Of a stretch of DNA of 43,243 nucleotides, positions 16,528 through 25,081 are shown piece after piece. The number at the start of each line of letters is the position of its first letter. The first letter of the stretch is position 1. A program made the position numbers and the translations under genes. Source of the stretch: Pseudomonadota bacterium (GTDB taxonomy: Bacteria; Pseudomonadota; Alphaproteobacteria; Rhodospirillales; Magnetospirillaceae). The notes under the pieces were generated by a model. The model worked only from the letters and a program-made list of their open reading frames with translations. It was not told the DNA's origin and did not search any database. The stretch lies in assembly GCA_021798485.1 (NCBI GenBank), contig JAJZGK010000003.1, positions 1-43,243 of the forward strand, given 5' to 3'.

Positions 16528-16824
16528 TCAATCGAGGGAAATATCGCTCCAGTCGGGGATCTGCCGCACCTCGGCCTCCGGCCACGACAGGCTCACCGGC
16601 CAGCCCCGCAGCTGGCGCGGCGCCGGTTTGGCGGCGGCGTCCTTGGCGGCCTTGGCCGCGCCACGCCCCAGCAGCGGCAGCAGACCGCCGAAGGCATGCA
16701 CCGCGCCATCGCGGCGCCCGGACTTTTTCAAACGAAAACGCCGCTTGCGGGCCGGGCCCGAAAGATCGACCCCGAATTCCCCCATCGACAGAAAATCCAG
16801 CGCACTGAAATCGTCCTTGACCAT
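16528..16824 (-). CDS. Hypothetical protein, 98 residues
   Basis: I do not recognise this family. The start at 16824 (MVKDDFSALDFLSMGEFGVD) is favoured because GGGGG sits a few bases upstream on the minus strand; an ATG four codons earlier is possible. The N-terminal acidic/hydrophobic segment is followed by a basic patch (KRRFRLKKSGRR), a Gly/Ala-rich middle and a Trp-rich acidic end (WPVSLSWPEAEVRQIPDWSDISLD). No signal peptide or membrane helix is seen. The codon pattern resembles neighbouring genes, which supports it being real. It is upstream of the sigma-54 activator on the same strand but separated by a hairpin. Confidence 0.55.
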   Translation of the reverse strand: MVKDDFSALDFLSMGEFGVDLSGPARKRRFRLKKSGRRDGAVHAFGGLLPLLGRGAAKAAKDAAAKPAPRQLRGWPVSLSWPEAEVRQIPDWSDISLD

Positions 16825-17096
16825 CGAAGCCCCCACATGGCTCGAATTGCGTTACGCCACTCTATCCGGGAGCGGCGGAGCTTTTATGGCGGTCCGGTGA
16901 AGTTTTGGTGACAGGCCGGGGCGCATCCCAAAACCATGACGGCATTGAGAAAAAAGGCCATCGGGGGTATTCTGTCTGCAGGTGGGGCCGTTGATGCGCC
17001 ACGGCCGGAAAAGAGCCCGGCGCACCAGAACGGCAAGGGAGCATGATCCCGACCCTTTCGCGCAAAGGGCCCTCGGATTTTATCTGGAGGCACCCC

Positions 17097-17801
17097 ATGA
17101 CCAACATCCTCAACGTTATCTCGGCCATGGCCGAAGTGGCCGCCGTCACAACGGACGGCTCATTGCTGACGCCGAAACAGCCCGTGGTCACCATCTCGCG
17201 CGATTATGGATCGGGCGGCGATGTCATCGCCACCCGTCTGGCCCAGCGCCTGGGCCTCTCGGTTTACGACGATGAGATCCTGCGCGCCATGGCTCTGCGC
17301 CTGAAAGAAGATCCCGCCGTGGTCCGCCAGCTCGATGAAGGGCTGGGCCGGGCCAAGGATATGTGGCTCTACCGCCTGTTCTCCGGCAAGGAAGTGGGCT
17401 TTGACGCCTACCGCGACACCCTGATCAAGCTGATCATGAGCCTGGGCCGCCTGGGCGGCGTGATCGTGGGGCGCGGCGCCCATCTGATCCTGGCCGATGC
17501 CCGCGCCCTGCGCATCCGCATCATCGGCACGCCCACCGTCTGCGCCGCCCGCATGGCCGCCGAAGGGCACGGCACCTACGAGGAGCAGCTGGTCAAGGCC
17601 CGCGAAACCAACCACCGGCGCGAACGCTTCGTGCACGACATGTTCGGGGCCCATCTGGCCGACGTCCATCAGTACGATGTGATCATCAATACAGACCGCA
17701 TGGACGATTTCGAGGATGCCGTGGAAATGCTGGTGCTGATGGCCGAGGCCGTGCACAACGGCCGCATGCTGGGCCTGAAGAAACCGGAAGCGGCGCAATA
17801 A
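17097..17801 (+). CDS. Cytidylate kinase-like family protein
   Basis: A 234-residue protein of the cytidylate-kinase-like (AAA_26) family. After a 28-residue leader, the nucleotide-binding loop appears as VVTISRDYGSGGDVIATRLAQRLG, the SR(E/D)YGSGG form rather than a classical GKST P-loop. GVIVGRGAHLIL and a basic ETNHRRERFVHDMF lid follow. The substrate is not established for this family. The ATG at 17097 has GGAGG 6-9 nt upstream; the longer open frame upstream is non-coding in character. It is followed by a clear terminator and then by repeat copy R2. Confidence 0.88.
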   Translation: MTNILNVISAMAEVAAVTTDGSLLTPKQPVVTISRDYGSGGDVIATRLAQRLGLSVYDDEILRAMALRLKEDPAVVRQLDEGLGRAKDMWLYRLFSGKEVGFDAYRDTLIKLIMSLGRLGGVIVGRGAHLILADARALRIRIIGTPTVCAARMAAEGHGTYEEQLVKARETNHRRERFVHDMFGAHLADVHQYDVIINTDRMDDFEDAVEMLVLMAEAVHNGRMLGLKKPEAAQ

Positions 17802-17842
17802 AGCCGGACGCAAGCGCACACGGCTTGAACCGGCCGGGAAAA

Positions 17843-17874
17843 CGGCGGCGGACCCTTCCGCCGCCGCTTTTTTT
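17843..17874 (+). terminator. Intrinsic terminator of the cytidylate-kinase-like gene
   Basis: CGGCGGCGGA-CCCT-TCCGCCGCCG is a perfect 10-bp stem followed by C and seven Ts. It lies about 40 bp after the stop codon and immediately before repeat R2. Confidence 0.92.
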
Positions 17875-17875
17875 C

Positions 17876-18020
17876 ATACCAACCGGCCAATGATACCAAC
17901 CGGCCAATGAATTGACCGGTTGTATCGTCCCTCGCCGGGCGGCGGCATCCGCCGCCTTGGCCGCTCGCTCAATGCTCGCTGGAGACCGACCAACCCGTCA
18001 CTTCAAGGGTTGGCCGGTAT
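17876..18020 (+). repeat. Interspersed structured repeat, copy R2
   Basis: A 145-bp copy starting and ending with ATACC/GGTAT. The left part contains a 17-bp direct duplication of ATACCAACCGGCCAATG followed by the AATTGACCGGTT palindrome half. The central 59 bp (from CGTCCCTCGCCGGGCG to CAATGCTCGCTGGA) is identical to R1 and R3. The right stem is GACCGACCAACCC with GGGTTGGCCGGTATC, using wobble pairs. The last base is also the first (plus-strand) base of the phoB stop codon, so the element abuts phoB exactly. Confidence 0.9.
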
Positions 18021-18757
18021 CACATCGCCGCGGCCGAGGCCAGATCGGCTTCGCCGCCATCCACATCAAGGGCATAGCCGGCGGCGCGCACGGTGCGGAT
18101 GATATCCGCATCGGCCTCGCCGTTCAGGGCCTTGCGCAGGCGGCGGATATGCACATCCACCGTGCGCGGCTCCACATAGATGTCGGGGCCCCAAACGGCG
18201 TTCAGCAATTCCTCGCGCGAGAACACGCAGCCCGGATGCTGCAGCAGGAACTGCAGCAGGCGGAACTCGGTGGGGCCCAGATGGATGTTGCGGCCGTTGC
18301 GGGTGACCCGGTGCGCCGTCAGATCCATGGCGATGTTTTCGTACTGCAGCACCCCTTTGGCCTGGGCCGGCTGCACGCGGCGCAGCAGCGCCTTGATGCG
18401 GGCCAGCAGCTCGGGCAGCGAGAAGGGCTTGGTCATATAGTCGTCGGCGCCGGTATTGAGGCCGCGCACCTTGTCGCCTTCCTCGCCGCGCGCCGTCAGC
18501 ATGATCACCGGCAGATCGCGGGTGCGCGGCTTGCGGCGGATCTGGCGGCAGACCTCGATCCCCGACAGCACCGGCAGCATCCAGTCCAGCACCACCAGAT
18601 CGGGATTGCGCTCGGCCAGCACCGTCAACGCCTCTTCGCCGTCGGTGGCCTCGCATACCCGGTAGCCTTCCCGTTCCAGATTGTAGCGCAGCATGGTGAC
18701 CAGGGCGGTTTCGTCCTCAACCACCATGACCAGGGGCTTCATCGTATCGCGGTCCAT
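18020..18757 (-). CDS. phoB: Phosphate regulon response regulator PhoB
   Basis: A 245-residue OmpR-type regulator. The receiver has VVEDE at 12-16 and phosphoacceptor D58 in VVLDWMLPVLSG; the K of MTKPFSLPELLARIK is present. The winged-helix C-terminal domain includes LGPTEFRLLQFLLQHPGCVFSREELL, RTVDVHIRRLRKAL and IRTVRAAGYAL. Its ATG shares a base with the phoU stop (TAATG), so translation is coupled. The expected PhoR kinase is not next to it in this window. PhoB binding sites are visible upstream of pstS, so the operon is probably self-activating. The gene ends exactly at repeat R2. Confidence 0.96.
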   Translation of the reverse strand: MDRDTMKPLVMVVEDETALVTMLRYNLEREGYRVCEATDGEEALTVLAERNPDLVVLDWMLPVLSGIEVCRQIRRKPRTRDLPVIMLTARGEEGDKVRGLNTGADDYMTKPFSLPELLARIKALLRRVQPAQAKGVLQYENIAMDLTAHRVTRNGRNIHLGPTEFRLLQFLLQHPGCVFSREELLNAVWGPDIYVEPRTVDVHIRRLRKALNGEADADIIRTVRAAGYALDVDGGEADLASAAAM

Positions 18758-19476
18758 TACTCGTCCTCGGTCAGATCGGAAGGATAGGGCAGGATGGTGT
18801 TTCCCTTGGGACGCGCATCCGGAATGGCGTCGCCCTTCACCAGGAAATAGATGTTCTCGGCGATATTGGTGGCATGGTCGCCGATGCGCTCGATGTTCTT
18901 GGCGATGAACATCAGATGGATGCAGGCCGTGATATTGCGCGGATCCTCCATCATATAAGTAATCAGCTCGCGGAACAGCCCGTTATAGAGGGCGTCCACC
19001 TCTTCATCCTGGCGCCAGACGGCCAGAGCCTTGCCCTCGTCCTGCTCGATATAGGCGTCCAGAACCTCTTTCACCACCTCCTGCACCAGGCGGGCCAGCC
19101 GCGGCACCCCGGCCATGGGCTTGACCGGCGGGATCTGGTTCAGCACCAGGGCGCGCTTGGCGACATTGGCGGCGTAATCGGCAATGCGCTCGATATCGCC
19201 CGAAATCTTCAAGGCCCCCACGATCTGGCGCAGATCATGGGCCACCGGCTGGCGCAGGGCCAGCAGGCGCACCGTGAAGCTGTGCACCTCGTGCTCGATC
19301 TCGTCCACCTTGGCGTCGGCGGCGATCACCTTGCCGGCCAGATCGCTGTCGCGCCGCATCAGGGACTGCACGGCCCCTTCCAGCTGCGCCTCGGCCAGGC
19401 CGCCCATGCGGGCGATCAGGTTGGTAAGGTGCGACAGTTCCTCGTCGTACGAGCGCACGGTATGTTCCTCTTTCAT
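18757..19476 (-). CDS. phoU: Phosphate signalling protein PhoU
   Basis: A 239-residue protein with two PhoU three-helix repeats, each showing the expected signature: LKISGDIERIADYAANVAKR near the end of the first and IAKNIERIGDHATNIAENIYFLV near the end of the second. PhoU links the Pst transporter to the PhoR-PhoB pair and dampens the response when phosphate is plentiful. It lies between pstB (34-bp gap) and phoB (1-bp overlap), the standard order. The chain ends in an acidic TEDE tail. Confidence 0.96.
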   Translation of the reverse strand: MKEEHTVRSYDEELSHLTNLIARMGGLAEAQLEGAVQSLMRRDSDLAGKVIAADAKVDEIEHEVHSFTVRLLALRQPVAHDLRQIVGALKISGDIERIADYAANVAKRALVLNQIPPVKPMAGVPRLARLVQEVVKEVLDAYIEQDEGKALAVWRQDEEVDALYNGLFRELITYMMEDPRNITACIHLMFIAKNIERIGDHATNIAENIYFLVKGDAIPDARPKGNTILPYPSDLTEDE

Positions 19477-19510
19477 CTCCGCCTTCCCCGCGCCCCGCCG
19501 CCGGAGCGCA

Positions 19511-20323
<813 letters not shown>

Positions 20324-20326
20324 GGC

Positions 20327-21637
20327 TTACCACCGGCGTTCGAATTTCTTACGGAGATAGATGGCCCCGGCATTCATCACGCCAAGGAACAGCAGCAGTA
20401 CGATGATCGCCGCCGAGGTACGTTCCACAAAGGCGCGTTCCGGGCTGGCCGCCCACAGATAAACCTGCACCGGCAGCGCCGTGGCGGGATCGAGCGGCGT
20501 GGCCGGGATATCGACGATGAAGGCCACCATGCCGATCATCAGCAGAGGCGCGGTTTCGCCCACGGCGCGGGCCATGCCGATGATGGTGCCGGTGAGAACG
20601 CCGGGCATGGCCAGCGGCAGCACGTGATGCACCACCATCTGCCAGCGCGAGGCCCCCAGGCCCAGGGCCGCCTCACGGATCCACGGCGGCACCGCCTTCA
20701 GGGCGACGCGCGAGGCGATGATGATGGTGGGCAGCGACACCAGGGTCAGGGCCAGACCGCCCACCAGCGGCGCCGAACGCGGCAGATGGAACACGTTCAG
20801 GAACATCTCCAGGCCCAGCAGACCGAAAACAATGGAAGGCACCGCCGCCAGATTGTTGATGTTGACCTCGATGAGATCGGTCCAGCGGTTCTGCGGCGCG
20901 AACTCCTCGAGATAGATGGCGGTGGCCACCCCCAGCGGGAAGCTGAGCAGCAGCGTCACCACCAGGGAATAGAACGAACCGACCATGGCCCCCAGCAGGC
21001 CGGCCAGTTCCGGCTGGCGCGAATCGCCCTGGGTCCACAGCCAGGTGTTGAAGTGGCTCTTCAGCAAGCCATGCGTGGTCAGGCTGTCGATCCAGCCCAG
21101 CTGGCGCTCGCTGAACTGGCCGCCCCTGGCGGGATCGCGCGACATATGGCCCTTCAGGAGCTGGTCCACATCGGCGGTCACCGGCACCCACAGGGTTTGC
21201 GTGCTGCCGATCAGGGCCGGGTTGGCCAGCACCTTGTCGCGCAGCAGCTCCTCGGCGCCCTCGCTGACCAGATCCATCAGCTCGCGGCGTTCGTGGCGGT
21301 TGTCGGCCACCTCGGGAAACATCGAAACCATGGCGTTGCGCACCAGGGTCCGGTAGTCGCCCACCTCCAGGGCGTGATGGTCGCGCTTGCCGTCGGGATC
21401 GATCACCGCCGGATCCAGCGCCACCGTAATCTGCACCTCGTGCTGATAGAAAGCGCTGTAGCCCTTGCCGATGATGCTGGTGAGCAGCACCGCCAGGAAC
21501 ACCACCGCCATCGCCACCGAGGCGATGCCATAGGCGCGGAAGCGCCGCTCGGCGGCATGGCGCCGGCTCAGCCGGGCGCCGACCTTTTCGGCGATGCCCG
21601 TGAGAGGGACGTTCTGGACGAGATCCGTATCAGTCAT
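20327..21637 (-). CDS. pstA: Phosphate ABC transporter permease PstA
   Basis: A 436-residue inner-membrane permease. An N-terminal helix (about 35-57) is followed by a roughly 150-residue periplasmic insertion, as in alphaproteobacterial PstA proteins with a DUF3333-type extension. The permease domain follows, with the EAA-type loop REAALGLGASRWQMVVHHVLPLAMPGVLTG. The start at 21637 overlaps the pstC stop by 8 bp (ATGACTGA), implying coupled translation. Longer upstream codons lie inside pstC. Confidence 0.95.
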   Translation of the reverse strand: MTDTDLVQNVPLTGIAEKVGARLSRRHAAERRFRAYGIASVAMAVVFLAVLLTSIIGKGYSAFYQHEVQITVALDPAVIDPDGKRDHHALEVGDYRTLVRNAMVSMFPEVADNRHERRELMDLVSEGAEELLRDKVLANPALIGSTQTLWVPVTADVDQLLKGHMSRDPARGGQFSERQLGWIDSLTTHGLLKSHFNTWLWTQGDSRQPELAGLLGAMVGSFYSLVVTLLLSFPLGVATAIYLEEFAPQNRWTDLIEVNINNLAAVPSIVFGLLGLEMFLNVFHLPRSAPLVGGLALTLVSLPTIIIASRVALKAVPPWIREAALGLGASRWQMVVHHVLPLAMPGVLTGTIIGMARAVGETAPLLMIGMVAFIVDIPATPLDPATALPVQVYLWAASPERAFVERTSAAIIVLLLFLGVMNAGAIYLRKKFERRW

Positions 21638-23012
21638 ATTTCTCTCGGTATTTGCGGACGACATGCAGGGCAACCACGTTCAGGATCAGGGTCACGACGA
21701 ACAGCACCAGCCCCAGGGCGAAGGCCGACAAGGTTTTCGGGCTGTCGAATTCCTGATCGCCCACCAGCAGGGTCACGATCTGCACCGTGACCGTGGTCAC
21801 GGCTTCGAAGGGATTGGCGGTCAGGCGGGCCGACAGGCCGGCGGCCATCACCACGATCATGGTTTCGCCGATGGCCCGCGACACCGCCAGCAGCAGCCCG
21901 CCGACGATGCCGGGCAGGGCCGCCGGCATCACCACCTGCTTGATGGTTTCCGAGCGGGTGGCCCCCAGGCCGTAGGCGCCCTGGCGCAGGCTGTCGGGCA
22001 CCGCCGTCAGCACGTCGTCGGACAGCGAGGAGATGAAGGGGATGATCATGATGCCCATGACCACGCCGGTGGCCAGGGCGCTTTCCGAGGCGATGTCGAT
22101 ATGCAGGATATCCCCCAGTTCGCGCAGGAAGGGCGCCACCGTCAGCACGGCGAAGAAACCGTAGACCACGGTGGGAATGCCGGCCAGAACCTCCAGCAGC
22201 GGCTTGGCCACGGCGCGGAATTTGGGGTGGGCGTATTCGGCCATGTAGATGGCCGACATCAGGCCGATGGGGGTGGCCACCAGCATGGCGATAACACTGA
22301 TCAGCAGGGTGCCGGTGAACAGAGGCACCGCGCCGAAGGCGCCCGATGCCCCCACCTGATCGGCGCGCATGGCCATCTGCGGGCTCCAGTCGAGCCCGAA
22401 CAGGAAATTGGTGATGGGGATCATGCTGAAGAAGCGCAAGGATTCGAACAGCAGCGACAGCACGATGCCGATGGTGGTGAAAATGGCCGCCGTGGAACTG
22501 GCGATCAGGAACAGCTTGACCACCGTTTCCACCTGATTGCGGGCGCGCAGCTTGGGATGGATGATGCGCAGGCCCAAAAGACCCCCGGCCACGCAGAGCG
22601 ACAGGGCCAGCGCCGCCATGGCGGCGAAACTGATGGCGTGCAGATTGTTGAACTGTATGGCCGCCTTGGCGATGGCCGGCGACGAGGCCTGGGAGAACAT
22701 CCCCGACTGCGCCAGATTGCGCACCTCGTTCATCACCAGGGCCAATTGCGAGGCGGGCAGCGCCTGGGTCTGGACCGGCAGGGCCCTTTCCACCAGCATC
22801 TGCAGCAGGGTGCCGTCCAGACTCAGCCATAGAACGATCAGAGCCAGGGCGGGCAGGCCGCACCACAAGGCGACATAGTAGCCGTAATAATCCGGCAGGG
22901 AATGCAGAGTGCCGGGCTTGGAGCCCGCCACCCGCACCGCGCGGCCCCGCCCCAGGCGGAAGCCGACAATGCTGAGGATCAGCAGGACGAGCAGCAGAAC
23001 AAGAACTTGCAT
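21630..23012 (-). CDS. pstC: Phosphate ABC transporter permease PstC
   Basis: A 460-residue inner-membrane permease, longer than the E. coli protein. Extra N-terminal helices (from residue 2 and at about 45-65) and a soluble stretch come before the core, like the DUF3708-type extension of alphaproteobacterial PstC. The core has the EAA-type loop RQGAYGLGATRSETIKQVVMPAALPGIVGG. The ATG at 23012 starts directly with a membrane helix; upstream in-frame codons cross the pstS-pstC hairpin and are not expected to be used. Confidence 0.95.
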   Translation of the reverse strand: MQVLVLLLVLLILSIVGFRLGRGRAVRVAGSKPGTLHSLPDYYGYYVALWCGLPALALIVLWLSLDGTLLQMLVERALPVQTQALPASQLALVMNEVRNLAQSGMFSQASSPAIAKAAIQFNNLHAISFAAMAALALSLCVAGGLLGLRIIHPKLRARNQVETVVKLFLIASSTAAIFTTIGIVLSLLFESLRFFSMIPITNFLFGLDWSPQMAMRADQVGASGAFGAVPLFTGTLLISVIAMLVATPIGLMSAIYMAEYAHPKFRAVAKPLLEVLAGIPTVVYGFFAVLTVAPFLRELGDILHIDIASESALATGVVMGIMIIPFISSLSDDVLTAVPDSLRQGAYGLGATRSETIKQVVMPAALPGIVGGLLLAVSRAIGETMIVVMAAGLSARLTANPFEAVTTVTVQIVTLLVGDQEFDSPKTLSAFALGLVLFVVTLILNVVALHVVRKYREKYD

Positions 23013-23072
23013 GGATGTCGCCGTTTCAGTGGGGCCGCTTGTAAAGGAGGGCGGAGGGCGCTCCGCAGGAAA

Positions 23073-23098
23073 GCGGCGGCCGGACAACCGGCCGCCGC
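23073..23098 (-). terminator. Intercistronic hairpin between pstS and pstC
   Basis: GCGGCGGCCGG-ACAA-CCGGCCGCCGC is a perfect 11-bp stem with a 4-nt loop, placed just after pstS. There is no T run. Such structures commonly protect the pstS transcript end or reduce read-through, giving more binding protein than permease. Confidence 0.7.
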
Positions 23099-23111
23099 CC
23101 ACACCTTTAGA

Positions 23112-24131
23112 TTACAGCTTCACGTCGGGCAAGAGCTTGGCCTTCTTGGCCTCGGCCTTGCGCTGGGCGTCGGGAGCGGCGATCAGGCCCTTCTCGGCCA
23201 GATACCCATCCTTGCCCCAGGCCTTTTCCGAGGTGAACTCGGCAATGTATTCCTTGATGCCGGGGATCTTGCCCACATGCGACTTCTTCACATAGAAGAA
23301 CAGCGGACGCGACAGCGGATACTTGCCCGAAGCGATGTTGTCGTAGGTGGCCACCTGGCCGTCGATGGTGGCGGCCTGGATCTTGTCGCCGTTCTGGTCC
23401 AGGTAGCTGAAGGTCAGGATGCCGACGGCGCTCGGCATGGCCAGCAGCTTCTGCAGGGTGACGGTGTAGTTCTCGGACACTTCGATGAAGGCGCCGTCTT
23501 CACGCATGGCGTCGCAGGCCACCTGCTTCGGCCCCTTGGCCAGGGCCTTGATCACCGGATACTGCTCGCAGGCCTTGTCCATCACCAGATCGACGATGGC
23601 GTCGCGGGTCCCGTGGTTGGAGGCCGGGCCGAACACCACGATGTCTTCCTTCGGCAGCTTCGGATTGATGTCCGACCACTTCTTGTAGGGGTTGGCCACC
23701 AGCTTGCCGTTGACCGGAACGGTCTTGGCCATGGCGCGATAAAGCTCGTCGAGGTTCAGGGCCATCTTCGGACCGCCCTTGGCCTGGGCCACCACGATGC
23801 CGTCATAGCCGATCACCACTTCGGCGACATGCTTGACGCCGTTGGCGGCGCAGTTGTCGATCTCGCTCTGGGTGATCCGGCGCGAAGCGTCGCTGATGCT
23901 GGGGGTGTCCGGACCGTTGCCGGCGCAGAACAGCTTCAGGCCGCCGCCGGTGCCGGTGCTTTCCACCACCGGGGTCTTGAAGCCCGAGGTCTTGCCGAAC
24001 TGTTCGGCGACGGTGGTGGCGAAGGGATAGACGGTCGAGGATCCGACGATGCGGATCTGATCACCGGCCTGGGCGGCGGTAGCGAAGGCCATGGTGGCGA
24101 ACGCGGCCAGAGCAAAGGTCTTCCTGAACAT
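23112..24131 (-). CDS. pstS: Phosphate-binding periplasmic protein PstS
   Basis: A 339-residue binding protein with a Sec signal peptide (MFRKTFALAAFATMAFATAAQA, cleavage near 22/23). Phosphate-binding signatures GSSTVYPF, STGTGGGLKLFC, SDASRRIT and NHGTRDAIVDLV are visible. The C-terminal Lys-rich tail (KAEAKKAKLLPDVKL) is typical of the alphaproteobacterial form. The ATG at 24131 follows TGGAGG. A three-unit Pho box lies about 88 bp upstream, so PhoB control is expected. Confidence 0.97.
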   Translation of the reverse strand: MFRKTFALAAFATMAFATAAQAGDQIRIVGSSTVYPFATTVAEQFGKTSGFKTPVVESTGTGGGLKLFCAGNGPDTPSISDASRRITQSEIDNCAANGVKHVAEVVIGYDGIVVAQAKGGPKMALNLDELYRAMAKTVPVNGKLVANPYKKWSDINPKLPKEDIVVFGPASNHGTRDAIVDLVMDKACEQYPVIKALAKGPKQVACDAMREDGAFIEVSENYTVTLQKLLAMPSAVGILTFSYLDQNGDKIQAATIDGQVATYDNIASGKYPLSRPLFFYVKKSHVGKIPGIKEYIAEFTSEKAWGKDGYLAEKGLIAAPDAQRKAEAKKAKLLPDVKL

Positions 24132-24218
24132 AAAATCCTCCAGGGATTAGGACGACTGCCGCGGCCCCGCATGGGCCACGGCACTGCGGCCACAATAGTC
24201 GGCCCCGGAGACACCCTT

Positions 24219-24247
24219 GTGACAGAACTGTTAAAGTTCCATGACAG
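24219..24247 (-). promoter_or_regulatory. Pho box (PhoB operator) of the pst operon
   Basis: On the minus strand three 7-bp units spaced by 4 bp: CTGTCAT-ggaa-CTTTAAC-agtt-CTGTCAC. The outer two match the CTGTCA(T/C) Pho-box consensus exactly and the middle one is degenerate. An 11-bp period places the units on one helix face, as for tandem PhoB dimers. TATTGT about 22 bp downstream is a possible -10. Confidence 0.88.
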
Positions 24248-24273
24248 AGGCCTTGGCCCGCTCTCATCCTTGT

Positions 24274-24324
24274 TCAGCGCAACACGCTGATATTGCCGGC
24301 ATAATCACTTGTTTTGAATACCGC
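24274..24324 (-). pseudogene. Duplicated 3' end of rpe (17 codons)
   Basis: On the minus strand this encodes [16 protein letters not shown] followed by TGA, matching the rpe C terminus ([16 protein letters not shown]). A 36-bp block (24289-24324) is identical to 24390-24425 except for one base. It begins exactly at GCGGTA and has no start or upstream coding sequence, so it is a gene fragment. It lies 50 bp beyond the rpe stop and ahead of the pst Pho box. Confidence 0.85.
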
Positions 24325-24374
24325 ATGTTTTGCGTGCCGCGCCCCGTCCCGGGGCCGCTCAAGCGCCGCGCGGG

Positions 24375-25013
24375 CTAACGCAGCGCTCGGATGTTGCCGG
24401 CATAATCACTTGTTTTGAATACCGCGCTGCCGGCCACCAGCACGTCGGCGCCGGCGGCGGCCAGGGCCTGGGCGGTGCCGGGCACCACGCCGCCGTCCAC
24501 CTCGATCTCGATGGGCCGGCTGCCGATCATGGCCTTGATGCGTTTCACCTTCTCCAGGGCGGCGGGGATGAAGCTCTGGCCGCCGAAGCCGGGATTGACC
24601 GACATCACCAGGATCAGATCCAGCTTGTCGAGCACATATTCCAGCACGCTTTCCGGCGTGGCCGGATTGAGCGACAGCCCGGCCTTGCAGCCCAGGCTTT
24701 TGATCAGCTGCAGGCTGCGGTCGATATGCTTGCCGGCCTCGGCGTGCAGGGTGACGATATCGCTGCCCGCCTTGACGAAGGCCTCGATATAGGGATCGAC
24801 CGGATCGATCATCAGATGGGTGTCGAACACCTTGGCGCTATGCGGGCGCAGGGCTTTGACGACCATGGGGCCGATGGTGAGATTGGGCACGAAATGCCCG
24901 TCCATGACATCGATATGCACATAGTCGCAGCCGGCGGCATCGATGGCCCGCACCTCTTCCCCCAGGCGGGCGAAATCGGCCGAGAGGATCGAGGGGGCGA
25001 TTTTCACGGTCAT
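24375..25013 (-). CDS. rpe: Ribulose-phosphate 3-epimerase
   Basis: A 212-residue TIM-barrel enzyme interconverting ribulose 5-phosphate and xylulose 5-phosphate in the pentose phosphate and Calvin cycles. [46 protein letters not shown] and IEVDGGV carry the catalytic Asp residues and metal-binding His. The ATG at 25013 is chosen because the chain starts at the conserved [10 protein letters not shown]. The last 12-17 codons are AT-richer (AAA ACA AGT GAT TAT) than the rest, and a second copy of this end lies downstream. It is transcribed after fba. Confidence 0.95.
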   Translation of the reverse strand: MTVKIAPSILSADFARLGEEVRAIDAAGCDYVHIDVMDGHFVPNLTIGPMVVKALRPHSAKVFDTHLMIDPVDPYIEAFVKAGSDIVTLHAEAGKHIDRSLQLIKSLGCKAGLSLNPATPESVLEYVLDKLDLILVMSVNPGFGGQSFIPAALEKVKRIKAMIGSRPIEIEVDGGVVPGTAQALAAAGADVLVAGSAVFKTSDYAGNIRALR

Positions 25014-25030
25014 GGTCGGGATCCTGAAAA

Positions 25031-25064
25031 GGGAAGGCCGCCTTCCCTGACCGGGAAGACGGCC
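25031..25064 (-). promoter_or_regulatory. Overlapping alternative hairpins between fba and rpe
   Basis: GGGAAGG-CCG-CCTTCCC (25031-25047) and GGCCGCCTTCCC / GGGAAGACGGCC (25036-25047 with 25053-25064, one mismatch) share an arm and cannot form together. They sit in the 68-bp fba-rpe gap, where they might modulate processing or rpe expression. Confidence 0.45.
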
Positions 25065-25081
25065 GGAAAACGTGGCGCGGC

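Noticed and set aside
17912-18787. Plus-strand frame beginning in repeat R2 and running through phoB
   Set aside because: The recurring peptide RRAAASAALAARSMLAG also appears from R1 because the DNA is conserved; it has no independent start signals and the rest is opposite phoB.
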